Shown piece after piece: positions 10,661 to 24,400 of a stretch of 64,000 nt of DNA (its first letter is position 1; the number at the start of each line of letters is the position of its first letter). Source of the DNA: Symsagittifera roscoffensis. Lineage: Eukaryota > Xenacoelomorpha > Acoela > Convolutidae. Below the pieces are notes generated by a model. It was given only the letters and a program-made list of their open reading frames with translations, had not been told where the DNA came from and ran no database searches. The DNA lies in the NCBI RefSeq assembly GCF_963678635.1, contig NC_087063.1, positions 84,677,574 to 84,741,573 on the forward strand. The letters are read 5' to 3'. The translations under genes were made by a program, and so were the position numbers.

Positions 10661-13600
10661 ATAAGTTTATCACAACAATTAGGCGTTCCGCTGGAGAAGT
10701 TTTTTGAAGCTTCCACAAACATCAAATTTCTTGTGTGTCTGCTATATCATGTCAGAGTAATACGGAGTATTCTTTTCTAGTCAACGAAGAAGAGAGTCAA
10801 CCCACTTAAAAGGAATAAAGTAGGAGAAGCTAGACATTGAGCGCAAGCTGAGGAAGCAGAATTAATCAGCAACTGGTATAGAAAAATCAGCAAAAAAATT
10901 AAACAGCTGAAACCGAATTAAGCAATGGCTCCGACAACGTTGTCTTTTCTTACTAACTTGGTAACTTTACTTAGAGAAGCAGCAGAGAAATCCTCTGATA
11001 ATTGGGCAGAGATTCGGATTCACTATTGCCTGTAGCCAACCCATTGCATACACTTACGGATAAAACACGTTTCAAAATAACACCCTAGCAGATGTTGTTC
11101 CCGCAGGTAACGCCTAATCTTCAACCAAGATGCGTTGGGCTCAGGAAAATCCCGTTAATCCTAGATCTTGTACGCAACTTTTTATCCGGCACCATTAATC
11201 AGCACGGGCGATTTCGGATTAAACAAAAAAGCGAAATGAGATACAAACCCATCGATGTTCAGTTGCAAATCAAAGATTCATTGGTGACTGTAAGTTCTGT
11301 TAACGTTGAAATAGTTCAGTCACTTTCGTCTCTGAACTCACTCCCTCATGCTGCCAACTTTTTCGAAAGTGACTCCTGTAGGTTTTAACATTTAACTCTA
11401 CCGGGTTGAAACTTTGAACCTTGTATCATTGTTTCCTGCAATTGCAATACCGATTCCTGCAGTTTGTAACTCGATAACATTGCATTAAACACCTTTTGTA
11501 AATGAGTCTGTATTACCAGTTGCGCCTCCGAAATCTGTTGTGTACCTATACTTCAGCATTCAAGCAATCTACTGCTTCACCGAACCACAAAACCAAGAAA
11601 ATACAGACTACGAAAATTACTAGCTGGTCTTTTTTTATTGGATTCTCTTCGGATGTATAACAACCACTCGTGCATTCTATCACTCCGCCAGCCAGCTCGA
11701 TAATGTTCGAAAAATAACCAATCCACGTCTTAACATTGAACAGAAAGAATTCCTAACCCGAAAGAACCCATAACTCTAGCAGATTTTGCTTCTTTTAACC
11801 GGTTCAACAAGGATGTACTTCAGGCCCTTAATTAAGGTTTTGAGCAAAACCAAATCATCCTCAGATCGAAAAGCTTGACAAGGTTCTACCAGTAAAATTA
11901 CACCACTCGGAAATATTTTAAATAACTTGCCCGTGGTATTTCAACTCTTGCTGGTGTGTTCAATCATTATCATACAAAGATGATCTCAAAAAACTTTCCT
12001 GAATCAATCTGTGAGTAACATTCCTCCTCTCAATGAGAAGTTTTTGTTGCTCAAAACTCCTTGCTCTCAACGGTTGGTTCAGAAAAACCCAATCGCCTAG
12101 GCGTAGAAAAATATTCTCTGATAGAACGAAAACCGAGGAGCATGCAAAGACAACCTTAGAAGCTTAGAAGCTTAGAAGCAAAAATTCGGGCGCTCGTTTT
12201 TGTCTTTTCATTTTCTTCGGTTTAGTGTTATGCCTAACTACGTTCAGCTTCCAATCTTCCCGCAGTGCTCTGGTAAATTTTTTTTGTGATGTTGCAAGTT
12301 CTTGAAGTAAAGAAACTCTGTATCTCCTAGTTCCAATCGAACCATATAATCCGTGGTGGCCCAAAAGTTACGGATGGCAAAAACTATCTGTCGATAGTAA
12401 GCTTCAAGTCATTCTGCAAAGCGCAAATTGTACTTTTCCTTCTCTAGAAAAAATCCGGAAAAACATCAATGGAATCTTGTTACGTTTCTGTACAAGACGT
12501 TTAGGTTCTACTTCAATTAATAGAGTTCAACCTGTCATATGAGTGTAAAACCGATAATTCTCACGTTTCATGTCGTTCCGCAAGTAACCGCTGCTGGCCG
12601 CTGCAAGTATCCGCTATCTGAACTCGGCAAAGAACTTTTAAATTCACAGTAAATGGTTTCGATTCTACTGACACTATTTCCACTGAGGTAGTTGATGTCA
12701 AACTAGCAGCTAACTTAAACGACATTGATTAATTTTTTATACTCATCGCGTATGTGACCGAAGAATATGTGTTTGGATCGCAAATGGCTGAGGTTCCTTC
12801 TCTTAGAAAAAGATCCATACTCTAAGCCGACAAAAAGATTTCAGTATAGTTAATTCGACATCGAAAAGAAAATCGGTCAAGGATTTAGGTTCATCTTGAG
12901 AATTTGAAGTCAGCAATGACAGTTTGTCTGCCTGTGGGATGAAATTTGGGTGGCCCAGCCCACTCATCTTTAAGTTTATTGTCAACTTTTTGGACGAAAA
13001 TGAAAAATGCTTTTCAGGGCCGGCCGAAAAATGACTTTAAACTTTAGCTTAGACGGCCTAAGAAAGTCAAACACTGGAAGACAAACTACACAGATACCAT
13101 AAAAGGGCCAGTGGGACGGTATAAAACATTGCTATTGCGACGTACGATCATCAGCGTCACTCGGCCCCTAATTGGTTATTATCGCACCATCCATCATGGA
13201 AAAAATAAAAAACCAATTAAGTTTTTTTTTGAATTGTGCGTCAACGTTTTGGGTTAAATCATTAAGGATTTTTTTGCTCATTGGGTCTGATTTACTGCAC
13301 AATTTGATACCCGTGGTAATGCGCTTCCGTAAACATCAGTTGCCCGTCTGCTCGGAAAACGAGCAAGTGTACCTTCAGTTTGGCTTGCATTTTTTTATTA
13401 ACCGTCTTTACAGTTTTTAACAAGAAGATGCCATATCAAACGGGAGCCCAGAACTCCCTACGCGCAAAACTCGCTTTCCACCAGACAGATAGGAATAATG
13501 TTGAAAAATGATAGAAACTTTCAAAGCATTCTAAGCTCGGACTACATGAATAGTTACTCGCACTCATTCAACTTTTGTGGCGACGCAAGGTTTCAAATAA

Positions 13601-13706
13601 GCAACGATCTGGTAAACTTCCTTTAATAATCGGAGAAGCCGTCTCAACAAATTGTTGGTAATTTTCATACAATTGAAGAACCCTTGAACCCTTCAATTGA
13701 TGCATA
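10661..13706 (+). other. Unassigned region with broken coding-like segments
   Basis: No intact gene was found, but several plus-strand stretches read like protein between stops. Examples are 10708-10809 (NTEYSFLVNEEESQPT), 11092-11388 (98 codons with ATG), 11405-11623 with one stop at 11486-11488 (SVLPVAPPKSVVYLYF), about 11740-11835 (PITLADFASFNRFNKDVLQA) and 12622-12732 (FKFTVNGFDSTDTISTEVV). A minus-strand stretch at 13568-13706 (LYENYQQFVETASPIIKG) enters the assembly gap. No catalytic motif was found. A decayed retroelement is one possibility, but I found no reverse transcriptase or LTRs. The region is less A/T-biased than its flanks. Confidence 0.3.
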
Positions 13707-13906
13707 NNNNNNNNNNNNNNNNNNNNNNNNNNNNNNNNNNNNNNNNNNNNNNNNNNNNNNNNNNNNNNNNNNNNNNNNNNNNNNNNNNNNNNNNNNNNNN
13801 NNNNNNNNNNNNNNNNNNNNNNNNNNNNNNNNNNNNNNNNNNNNNNNNNNNNNNNNNNNNNNNNNNNNNNNNNNNNNNNNNNNNNNNNNNNNNNNNNNNN
13901 NNNNNN
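13707..13906. other. Assembly gap, 200 N
   Basis: Exactly 200 N characters, probably a scaffold gap of unknown true length. Frames crossing it are meaningless. Confidence 0.99.
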
Positions 13907-15125
13907 CGCGTGGCTCAAAAATTTGCAAAAAGTGCTCTTTATTTTTCAGTTAGAGCTTTGAAAATAGAGCTTATAAACATTGTTTTTTGAAGTTGATAAA
14001 TGTTATGTGATTTTCTAAAAAAAAGCTAAGTAAATCACAATCTACGACCAAAAACTAACCTTGTACATATCGGACAAAATTAAGCGGTAATTCAGAAGTT
14101 TAATCTGTAGCATTGCCATATTTTGGATCAAGATTTACTCCTTTGATGAGAGGGGACCAATGTCTCTCAGAGTTCAAGTTTTTTTTTCAATTGAGTCTTC
14201 AAAAACTGCATTTCTATCATGTTGTTCTCAAGCAAGAAACGAAAAAATTTTATGATCAGAATTTTTCATAGGGTCTTTTTTGAAGTTTTTTTGGCCAGTA
14301 TACATTGCTAACATTTTCTTAATTGTCATTCTCTAAATTTTCTTAATTGTCATTCTCTGATTTTCATTCTCTAAATTGTCTCCTTTTTAGATATCTTTTC
14401 TGGTAGTATTTCTGTGAATTTAAAGAAAATACATTAATCGATGACAAGCGAGTCAAGCTACTTCTATAAAAAAGTGATTTGATGGCTTGAAGGACTTACC
14501 AGAATAAAATGACAGTTTTCACGAATTGCAGAACTATTTTTCCATCGGCGCGAATTAGTAAAGACTAAGACCAGCCCAGTTTTCGCGCTGGTTCATCTTC
14601 TTTTGCTCAAGAGTTCGCGTCGGTAAAACTAGAGAACAAAGACAGCTAGAAAATTTCCATGGCGAATTGGCATATAAAAAGTGTTGTTCGATTTGAAGTG
14701 CTTTAAACATCAAAAGTCAAATTAAAAAAGGCATCTATGCAATCATTTTAAAACTAACATAAGATTTGTGAACATCATTATTTGCAATCTCAGAGCGCCG
14801 GCTTTGATGGGGCACTTGAGGGAATTGATTAACTAAGAATTTAATCAAAATTTGAACATGGTTTGATATGATTTCGCTCTCAAAAATGTCAACTTCCTGT
14901 TTTCAATGTCCGTTTTGGACAACATATCCTTCAAATAATTTCCACGTCTGAAAAGGCAAGTTTTCATTATCTGCAATAAACTTTCCTAATTGTAGGAAAT
15001 AGCTGAATTCATGAAAAATGTCACGCTGAAACTTCAATTCATTCACTGAGAGCAGTGCATGTATGACATTTAAAAATTTCTTTTGACAGAAAAAGTTTTC
15101 ATTTAGGAAGACTTACTGTACCTTG
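13907..15125. other. Intergenic, short internal repeats only
   Basis: No gene seen. About 14313-14380 repeats the word TTAATTGTCATTCTCT with variants. Around 14880-14945 there is a fragment resembling part of the fold-back element at 15130 (TTTTCAATGTCC and TTGGACAACA). Confidence 0.5.
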
Positions 15126-15129
15126 CAAC

Positions 15130-15662
15130 TACACTAATGGGCAAAAGGAAGAGCAATTTCAGGTTTTTACTCTCTGAAAAACTTGTTTTCAATGTCGATT
15201 TCGGACAACAATTCCTTTGAAACTCTGTATAAATTATACATAGACCAAGAGCAATTGATCATAGCTACCCTCTGTAAAACTATCATTGTTTGGTTTCAAC
15301 GACTTACCAATGTTTTTCTCATCTGCCTTAATTTTTGCATCGTAGTTAATTCTTTCTTGAATAAGCGGGAAAAAATTGTTCAAGCGACGCAAAACATTCT
15401 CAGCGAGAAAATAGAAACAATCAGTGAAAATGTCTACAAAAATCGGTCGTTTCTTACTTTTTCACGCAAGTAAATTTTTAGTGCAAATGAAAAAAAGCAA
15501 ACATTGATAGTTTCTTAGAGGATAGCTCTGATCATTTGCTCTTGGTCTATGTAAAACTTTTTTGAATTTCGAAAAAACTGCAGTCCAAAATGGACATTGA
15601 AAACAGGCTTTTTAGAGAGTAAAATCCTGCATTTGCGCTTTATTTTCTCCACTAATGTAATT
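15130..15662. mobile_element. Fold-back (long inverted repeat) element
   Basis: The left arm, about 15130-15310, contains ACTAATGGGCAAAAGGAAGA, CTCTCTGAAAAAC and CATAGACCAAGAGCAA. It reappears reverse-complemented at about 15500-15660 as TTGCTCTTGGTCTATG, TTTTTAGAGAGTAAAA and CTCCACTAATGT. The arms are about 160-180 bases and imperfect; the spacer is about 190 bases. No coding sequence is present, so it is a non-autonomous MITE-like or fold-back element. I could not fix a target-site duplication. A partial copy lies near 14.9 kb. Confidence 0.6.
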
Positions 15663-17124
15663 ACTGATACTTTAATCGAGATCAAATCAGATCATTTGAT
15701 CAGCCGACACAGAAATTTTTGTTAAATTTCTAGGTAAAAGATATACAAAATCTTTAAAAAAATTTACTTTAAAAGAAAAATTCTTTGCGAAATTAATTAG
15801 GCTTAACTGACAAGGAAAAACTGAGTTTGATTGATTATTTGCGGTGAAAACATACAACTAGCGCTATTGAAGTAACCAAAAAATAGCATGTAGGTTGTGA
15901 AGAGGGACACAATCGCGGTTCTCGGTGAAGAGCTGAGCAGCTCGTATGCTGGTTTTTCTCTTGTGGATAAACCGTCTTTACTGATTAAATAAGCAACAGA
16001 AAACTTTTGAGAAATAAAGTTTACCAACTGAAGCAAATTTATGATTAATCAATTCGACTTGCGCTTGCCGGAAAACACTGTTTTCATAAGATTTGTAACG
16101 AGTGTGTTACATTTTGATAAAAATAAACCGCTCTAAATAGGAAGCCATAAATGGTATCAACAATTTGCCAAAAAATTTCAACAAACGCAATAGGCTTGTC
16201 CCTGTTTTGATTCTGGCTTGTTTTTGCACCGACTTTTGAAGAGAAAGAGGAACGTTTAAGCTTGAGGTTGTTTTTTAACTCAGTCTTTTTCAACTTTTTA
16301 CTGAAGCCTTTAATTAAATTGTTGCTTGAAGCTCAAAAAGTAAGACAAAATATCATCTGTGGTAGTTTTTCGTCAAGTTATTGCTAATTTGGCCAATTCG
16401 AGAAAATAAACGCGCAATCTATTGCGTTCTTAAAACACGCGTAAGTGGCGAAGAGGTAAAATGCAAATTAAAACATATGATATCATTACTGTTTACAAGT
16501 TGCACACAGCATGCTCTAAATTATAAAATCGTGTCAGTACTAAGTAGTCCAATACAAAACAGTTGAACCACAAAAAAGTCAGAAAAGTTTAAGAATGAAC
16601 GAAAAATCAATCCGATAAAAAACGTTCCAAAAAATGGTCTGAAGGGATATTTGTTTCAAAAACCTGAAGGCTGAGAATCTTCCTGTGTTTAAACAACATA
16701 ATGCGAGCTTGCCAACAGAGGGTAGGACTCTATATAAAAAATTAAAACCGTTTGTCGCCGGACTGCCTGCACCTATAGATTAAAATCTTTTATATTTTCA
16801 TCTTATAATCCCTATCTATGAAATTTCAAATTAACCTACTTTATTTGAAATATAATACTAATATTTTTATATTCGTATAATCTATTATAATCAAAAATAA
16901 TGGATTTCTTCGGAGGATAGTGAAAATTACAAGCTTGTTTTAAAATTTTATCATAAGCTGTTTGCCGCATAATACTTCTCATGAATTTATACATTGCACA
17001 TTTTTTAATATTTTCTCGACTTTTTCATTTCTTGGCAGTTTGATGGTGCAATTATTTTGTTTTTATCACAATCGCCGTTTGCCACCACGTTCAAGTTACC
17101 CGCCCCAAACCCCTCCACCTCAAA

Positions 17125-17126
<2 letters not shown>
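15663..17126. repeat. Intergenic with SINE-body and fold-back repeat relics
   Basis: About 15880-15975 (GTGAAGAGCTGAGCAGCTCG and flanks) matches the body of the SINE near 36.05-36.14 kb. About 16550-16775 shares, in the opposite orientation, the segment at 30430-30600; the shared core is CCTACCCTCTGTTGGCAAGC. No gene was recognised. Confidence 0.55.

Positions 17127-17180
<54 letters not shown>
17127..17180. repeat. (TG)27 microsatellite
   Basis: An uninterrupted TG dinucleotide run of 54 bases, followed by G/T-rich sequence to about 17460. Confidence 0.97.
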
Positions 17181-17181
<1 letters not shown>

Positions 17182-19535
17182 AGGAATGTGGGTTGGTGGG
17201 CTGCTGGTAATGGTTGAACTTGAGTTTTTGGTTGAAATTGAAAGGCATTTTATTGAATTCTCCCAACTTTGATTGCACAACTCGGGCGAGGGGTTTGGGG
17301 TAATGGTTGAACGTGTTTTTGGTAGGCGTGTTTTTGGGGGCAGTTTACTCATAACAAAACCATTTAATTTTATATCACCTTATTTACCTCCCCGTCGTTT
17401 ACTGAAGAGGGGTGGGTGGGTGTTTGGGTGAAAGGTAGTAAGCGTGAAAGAGGGAAAGTAAGCGTTTGGGATCGATTGAACATGTTCAATGTTTTAGTTT
17501 TTTTTTTGCTTTTTTGATTGTAAGAGACGTGGCCCAGAACTTCTTGCAGATTGTGTTCAAAATTTCTGCTAAAAGTACAAATGTATTTCTTTAAAAAAAT
17601 GGAGTATAGTCGATTACAATGATTTTAAAGGTTTATTCTTGTTTCCAAATTAATCGTTTATAATGGGTTAGCTTAACAAAAACAATCTGAACAAAAATGG
17701 TCTGAATTTTACATCTGTAATGGATTATAATGGATCATTTTTGTTTCGGAAAACCAAATTTCATGAGCGCTCGGTGCAGGTGTTTCATATCGGACTCTGT
17801 TTTTTTACGTTTCATGGTATTTTTGATTGTTTTCTAGTGGACTGTTTCGAATAGGACTGTTTTGCGTATTCACCGATAAAACAGTGTATTCTTTTGCTCG
17901 GGTTTTATTAGGGCAAAAAAATCAACCTCAAAATCATATTGATTCGAATGCCCAGTTTTTGTTACGAATCTTTTTCAAAAATTGTATACTGCGCTGCATT
18001 CAAAATGCAAGATAAAAATTCATTTTAAATAAAATATTTTTGAGACTTAATTTTCGAGACCTGAGAATAATTTTGATGAATTGCTTTGAGATAAAATGAA
18101 CGGCTCGTCTACTTCACTTCTAGTTTTTTTTTATGAAAGTGTCCAGTTGTTATGAAAACTTGTACGTCTGATTTCAGCACATATTGTTCTCATAAGTAAA
18201 ATTTACAGCTACGTCATGAAATTTGTTCTTACAATTAATGAGTGGAAAGGGGTTGATAGAAGACTTAAGTCAATCAAAAGCAAGCTTAAGCAGATTTTAA
18301 GACTTTCTTGAAAAAATCATTGCGACTTGCATTAAGTTCTTTACTATGTTCATGGAATCTTGACAAAGCGACTAAGAAGGGAAAACAAAAATAGTATAAA
18401 CATCAGAGTTGGTTATATTACGAAGAGACTTTCATAGGAGGAAAAGCCTGAAACCACACAAAAGTTCATTCTTGGGAAAGTAAGATAGAAAAACAAGTTC
18501 CGGTGAGGCTTCGGATCCCGGACAGGGATTTCAAGGCACGCGCGTTACCACTTGTTCGAGAGGTGAGTGGCCTGCAAGTTGTAAAAGTTAAGGTCACTTT
18601 CACACAGACTTGTAGGAAAACTTGTTGAACAGTTCAGGAATACAAGTACGCTTGCTATCGCTAGCTAATTATGTTGAACCATCTCAAAAACACTACATGC
18701 AAATAAAAGTGATTCTTAATTAGTTCCAAAGGTGAGGGCGGAGATTGTTGTGTAGATGCTAAATTTCCAAATCGCAAAAAGGCAAGTCTTCTTTGGGTTC
18801 GAACCACAAACTTTTGCCGGTTTCGGAAATAAAGCATATAAATATAACCATGGAGTTTAGTGGGCGGCAAAACAAGTTATTTAAAACTGATTGGACAGTA
18901 AATCAAATTATTCATTAACGCTGTTGGTAATTGGTCGAGAGAAAACTCAAAACGCTTGCTAATCTCAAGCTTAGCAATTTTGTCACAGCCCTTTCGGTTA
19001 TCTGAAGTGATTGGATTTGGAACAGTATCTTTTTCTTCTTGGTATATCTTCCGCTTCTCACCTCACACGCCAAGTCAGGTACAAACCGATACTTTTCTCA
19101 TGTAGTAAACGTTGTGCGGGTCCACTTGCAAGCATTTTTTGCATACACCTGTCAGCCTGTTGGCATCAAATTAAGTTGGATTTGTTTCCGAGCCAGATTA
19201 TATCGCTGCTCGCGCTACCTGTCAAAAACTAAGCACGCATACTATGGAATGATATCAAATCCCCGCAAAAAAACTGTTAACTGTTTACAAAACTGGTCAA
19301 CACTTTTTAAAATAAATTTTAAGGCATCAAAATTCTTTAGATGGTATGAAGAACATAGCTAACAGACAGTTGGAAAAGAGTCACTGAATGCAAATAAACA
19401 GAAAAAAATACTGATTTGTTTTTTTTTTCTAAATTCAAATTCAGAAAAAAAATGGACGGTCTCTATGCTCTTTGACTTTCTACAAAAACTTATTTTTTTA
19501 TTTCGCTGGGAATTTTGAAAAAATCCATTTTCGAA
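17181..19535. other. Intergenic with repeat fragments
   Basis: No intact gene. About 17790-17870 shares GGACTGTTT and GACTGTTTTG words with the fold-back family at 30.3-30.7 kb. A minus-strand tRNA-like box pair lies at 18505-18580. About 18985-19230 has an interrupted minus-strand coding-like stretch (CKKCLQVDPHNVYYMRKVS) that I cannot assign. Confidence 0.4.
18505..18580 (-). repeat. tRNA-like SINE head, degenerate
   Basis: On the minus strand, an A-box-like AAGTGGTAACGCGCG is followed about 30 bases later by a degenerate B-box GGGATCCGAAGCC. No paired acceptor stem is seen, so this is a SINE promoter relic and not a tRNA gene. Confidence 0.5.
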
Positions 19536-21135
19536 ACTAGAAGCCGATCACGTTTTTCGAGATTTTTACAATTTTGCTGTTCGATACTGGAGGTTTCCTT
19601 CCTCTTAACAATAGAATTGCACTTAAACAGAAATCACAATTCAAACCGCGAAAAATCAAACTTGAGCGTGAACAAATTTTAAGATTTTTTCCTTTTGGAA
19701 AATATTTTGAAAAAATATGTTGAAAAAAAATACTGGAAAAATTAACATGAAATTTTTGTGGTGTAAATGTTTTGAATTTCTTCAAATGTTTGTATCGGAT
19801 GATGTTTATAAAAAAACTTTTAAAAAGTTTTGGGATTTATTCGCCCAGTGGCAACAAACAACTAAAGTGACAAAATCTGGGTCGACCACCCTTCAAATGG
19901 AAACAAAACTATTGTCCTTAAAAAATTCAAGCTATTATGTTTTAAATGTTTTTTACTAACAATCCGTAGAACAAAATCAAAGAATATGTTCTTCCTCTTT
20001 GGATTTTAAGAAAAATGTTGACTGACCTCTTTCACAAAACTAAACTACTTGGAGAAAATATGGTCAATGGATAGATTTTTTGAGCCCCTTTTAAACTAGA
20101 AATTAGTCAAACTTTTCAACTGTTATTAATCGAGTGCGCAATTTTCCTTGCTTTTACCAGATTCATTCGATTTTGACTAAAAATGAAATCAGTATCAACT
20201 TGCAAAATATTAAATTTGACCAAGGACACCCAACATATTTTTAAATAAAAAAAATGAAGAAAAAAATCATGAAATCAATTTCTTTTTTATGCTGATTTAC
20301 TTTAAAAATTTGTAATATAGTAGGAAATGCAAGATCTTTTAAGCATAGTCCGAGGTTATCAAGTCTACAAAAAAGAGTAGACCTAAGAAAAACCAAATTT
20401 TCAGAGAGCGAGTTTCCAGTATGCAAAAACGATAGGTACTGGCAATGCTTAAACATAGCTAACAAACAGTGGCAAAAGTTTCAACGAACGCCAGCAAATT
20501 CAAGAAAAAAAATAGTCTTTTTTATTTTCGAAATTCGTAAAATATATAATAGATTGACGCTCTTTTAATTTCAGGAAAATTATACGACCAACAATTTTTT
20601 GTCACTAATCTGGCCCACTTAGAGAAAACAGGATCAAGAAATTTTGTCATTTTGCGGGAATCTTAAAATTACAATCCACTTTTGAAACCAGAGGTTCATG
20701 TTTATCGTGCCATCTTCACGTTTCTAAGAGCGCGATAACTGCCTTCCTTCCTTCTTTTCGGCAAACGAATTAAGATTAAATTTTGAAAGTGCATATATGA
20801 AACTAGAGGTTCAAATTTATCGCGCCATTTTCATTTTTTAAGAGCGCCATAATTGCCTTCTGGATGCAGAGGTAAAATTTTTTAAATTTCCCTAGCAAAT
20901 CTGAAAACTAAATTTCATTTTCGAAATCAGAAGAAGATCACATTTTTTGTGACTTTTACAATTTTGCTGTTCGATAATGGAGTTTACCTTCCTTTTCACA
21001 AAAGAAACGACTTCAAAATAAACCAATAGTCAAATCGCGAAAAAGTAAATTTGAGCATGAACAAAAAAGAACATCACGATCAGTTAAAGAGAATCTGAAC
21101 TACGTTCATCGACACTTAAACAAACGTCAACAAGT
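19536..21135. repeat. Dispersed repeat family, several diverged copies
   Basis: Segments at about 19536-19690 and 20915-21135 share TTTACAATTTTGCTGTTCGAT, GGAGTTTACCTTCC-like and GAGC(A/G)TGAACAAA words. Related copies are at 30060-30290 and 40970-41130 (weaker). About 20665-20880 holds two tandem subcopies of about 115 bases (AAAC(C/T)AGAGGTTCA, then ATCG(T/C)GCCAT). There is no coding capacity. The class is not recognised. Confidence 0.6.
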
Positions 21136-21347
21136 GTTAGATGAAAATTCGAAATTTAACTGGAGAAAAAACACTTCGAGCTGAAACATTCCATCTCTTT
21201 CTTCAAAAGTCGGAAGAACATCAATCACGCTGCGCTGTTGAAAAAGAGTCAAGTCCAATTCCACCATTTAGCCTCACAAAAAGATAGAAGACAACAACTT
21301 TTAATTATTACGAAACAGTGAGATGTAATTGCTGAAAATTGTTAGTT

Positions 21348-21353
21348 TATTCG
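21348..21353 (-). promoter_or_regulatory. Candidate PRKDC polyadenylation signal
   Basis: AATAAA on the minus strand lies about 93 bases beyond the PRKDC stop codon, at a typical distance. It is predicted from sequence alone. Confidence 0.5.
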
Positions 21354-21445
21354 CATAAAATTAATCAATGTGTTCAGATTTGTAAAGTTCAAGAGTCAAG
21401 TTTCAAATCATCGAAACACTAAGTTCATTCTCTGACGCCAACATG

Positions 21446-24400
21446 TTATGCAAATGGACTCCACCCTATCCAAGTCCTTCCTAGAATGTTGGGATCTGTG
21501 GCCTGGTCTATCAAACACGTGACCTGTTGATCAGTGTTCAAACTAGTCTCATTCTGCATGCTCCACCTCTCACTCCCTTTCTCCCCTATTATTATCCGGA
21601 GCAAACTGGCCGAATCTTTCATGACCAGACTATTCAAGTCCAGTTCTTCTGACTTCATTAACAACATGGGGTTTCCACCGTTCAACTTCCTCTTCACGCA
21701 GTTCAGTTTCTGCTGCGGGTACCACGACATTTTTGTATCGTCCAAATGTTCATCTAAATTACCTGCACGACGCATTGCATGTACTTGTCTGTTCGCAAAC
21801 TCGACCCAATCAATCACCGGTTCCCTCAAAAACACCTGCAGAATGTTCATCAATGCCTCCTGATTGTCCTGCAGCGCCTCCAATGTTTTCAGCATGGTCG
21901 CATGAACAATTCCACCAGATGGCGAAACCTTCGGAACAGTCAGGCCAGCCATTAGAGGGGTCATTCGAAACGGGGTCAGCTCTGGAACGGGCAAGAACTG
22001 AGTGGCTGTTCCGAACGCATGGCCGAAATCAATGCCCACAGCTGAGCATGACTTCAGATCCACCAGTGTGTTACTCGTGTGTCTGTCGCCGATTCCCAGA
22101 ATGTAATGAGCTAGACTCATGCAACTGTAGCTTCGAATAAATCGATCTCTCAGAACAATGAACGCATCAGCTGAAACTGATAGCTTTTCAATAGCTTTTC
22201 TGAAACTCAATTCTCCGATCTTTGATGACGATTCTCGGAGACACTGTTGTGCTTCTGATTGTTTCGCGCCTTTTGTCCAGAGATAGAAGAACTTCTGAAA
22301 ATCTTTCCCTGGTCCCAAATAGCCGGTGACCTTTTTGTGCATGTTTTTCTTGGCGTCGTCCACTTTCTTAGCTCCACATGCCTGTTCAAAGAGCATTTGG
22401 TATGTGGTTGTATTGGGAACCCACTGAATCAAACCCAATTTCAAGGTCATAGGAGTTACATCATAGGTGTGAACGACCAGTTTGCGCTGCTTCGTCTCCG
22501 AATTCTCTTCTAGAAATTTGTTCATCAGCTTGAACACTTTCATCAGACGGTCATCTTGTCTTAAATCTTCTCCTCCCTTCAGCAAGAAAGAATATTCGCG
22601 CTCATCCGAGCCCAGAATGCAAATTTTTCTAGGCTTCCTTATCGATTCCAAGACTCTAACTTCGTTTCGAAACCCACTAATTTTCACATGAGCCAAAGTG
22701 TCCGGTTTGTTTTTGCCGTCATACTGACCTGGTAGTTCTACAGAACTGTAAGGGTTAATTTCAGAGAAATTCGCCAAATAACCACTGTATTCAGCCAAGG
22801 TGCTCGGTAATTTGAACTCGTCCGAATGATAATTTCTCAATTGGTCCAAGTCCTGACGAATACTTTTCATTTCTTTACTTTTTAGCTTGGAACCCTTTGG
22901 TCCCCAAAACTTCTCCAATTTGGGTTTCAAATTTGCTGCCAGTTGTTTTTTGAACAATGATTGGACAATTTCTGCGCTCGAATCCTGTTCACCAAAAAGC
23001 TCGTTGCAGAGTTTACTGTACGCAGCGATTCTCTCGTTCGGCAGAAGCTTTGAAAATTCTTTCATTAAATCACTTAACGCAACCAGGGGTGTCAAGGCAG
23101 TTTCTTCCAACTCTTGCAGAACTCGCTCCAGAACCTCATTTTTCACCAAACTTGCCACTTGCTGGACAAAAGTTTTCTCTGATGACAATTTCTCAGTGGC
23201 TTCTAGGGTAGTTTTGAATGGAAAATACACTGCCTGAGGGTAGTCAGTAGCTATTGCAATGATCACAGGTTTCAGCAATTTGTTCAAATTTGGTTCGCTC
23301 ACATAACTCATGATTTGTTCGACCCAGCTCAAAAACATCCAAGTTGGAACTTTGGACACTTCTCTTTCAAAATTCACTTCGATCGCTGCTGGCATTTGAT
23401 AGGCTAATAAGGCGACCAATCTTGGGAAAAGAGCAGACGCTTCAACTTTGCCACACCTGAGGGCCTCGCAAACTGATGTCAAGAGTGAGCGAAGAACATC
23501 TGCGGCGAAAACAACTTCATTTTCTGATGCATGTTCACTTTGAGAATCCAGAAAATTGACACAAAATTTGGCCAAGTCAAAGAAACTTTTGGCAGAAACT
23601 TCGTCGTCTTTTTGCATCGGGAACGCGCAACAAGTCTGAAGAGTTTTGTAGGAGGCATCCACCAGATCTCGAGGGCTGCAATCGGGACTCCATGGAAGCA
23701 TGAAATGGTTGGGAAACTTCTGGTTGTGAACAGGTGTTATTCCAGAAACTAGTTTGCTATCAGTTGGATTGAAGTTATGAATAGACAGAAAACTTCTAGC
23801 TAGTGCCGACAAAAATTTATTGTAGTTGGCATGATTCGAAACTACATCGGTTTTGAGAAAAGATATAAGAGCATCAACCGATTGCCTGAAATGAGTCTCG
23901 ACCACTTTTGGATTATCATGAATTGACGCCACTTTTACCAAGTAGTCAACATTCATCAACTCACATTCAAAAGCTTGAACTAAATTAACGTTGATAGAAG
24001 GAGCGCTTCGAACTTGGTTCAGCACTCGGTTTGCCAACTCGATTCGAGATTGCTTCACGGCAGCTAACGCGAAGTCTATGTTATAATCCACCATTTTCGA
24101 CCCCGCCAGGGCTTCTAGTTTGCGATCGGGGCTGCCAGACAATTCTGTCAAAAATTCCAGACATATTTTGCGGACAAGTCTAACTTCTTCCCAAGTAGAA
24201 GTAGACACTGTAGTGGGATCCATTTCACTTTTTGTTACTTCCTCTATCAAGCAGGCTGACTTTTCTTGCGTTAAATTCTGGTGGTTCGAGCACAAGAACT
24301 TGATCAGTTGAGAAAGAGGGTGAAATTGAGGACACCTTTCTGTGTCCAAAGTGACTGTTAACCCCCTCGGGAACATTAGACTGCGGAGCGAGAACTGCAA

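Noticed and set aside
13568-13990. Frames spanning the N run
   Set aside because: Translation through 200 N is meaningless.
16962-17352. Frames across the TG tract
   Set aside because: They encode only Cys-Val or Thr-His repeats from the microsatellite.
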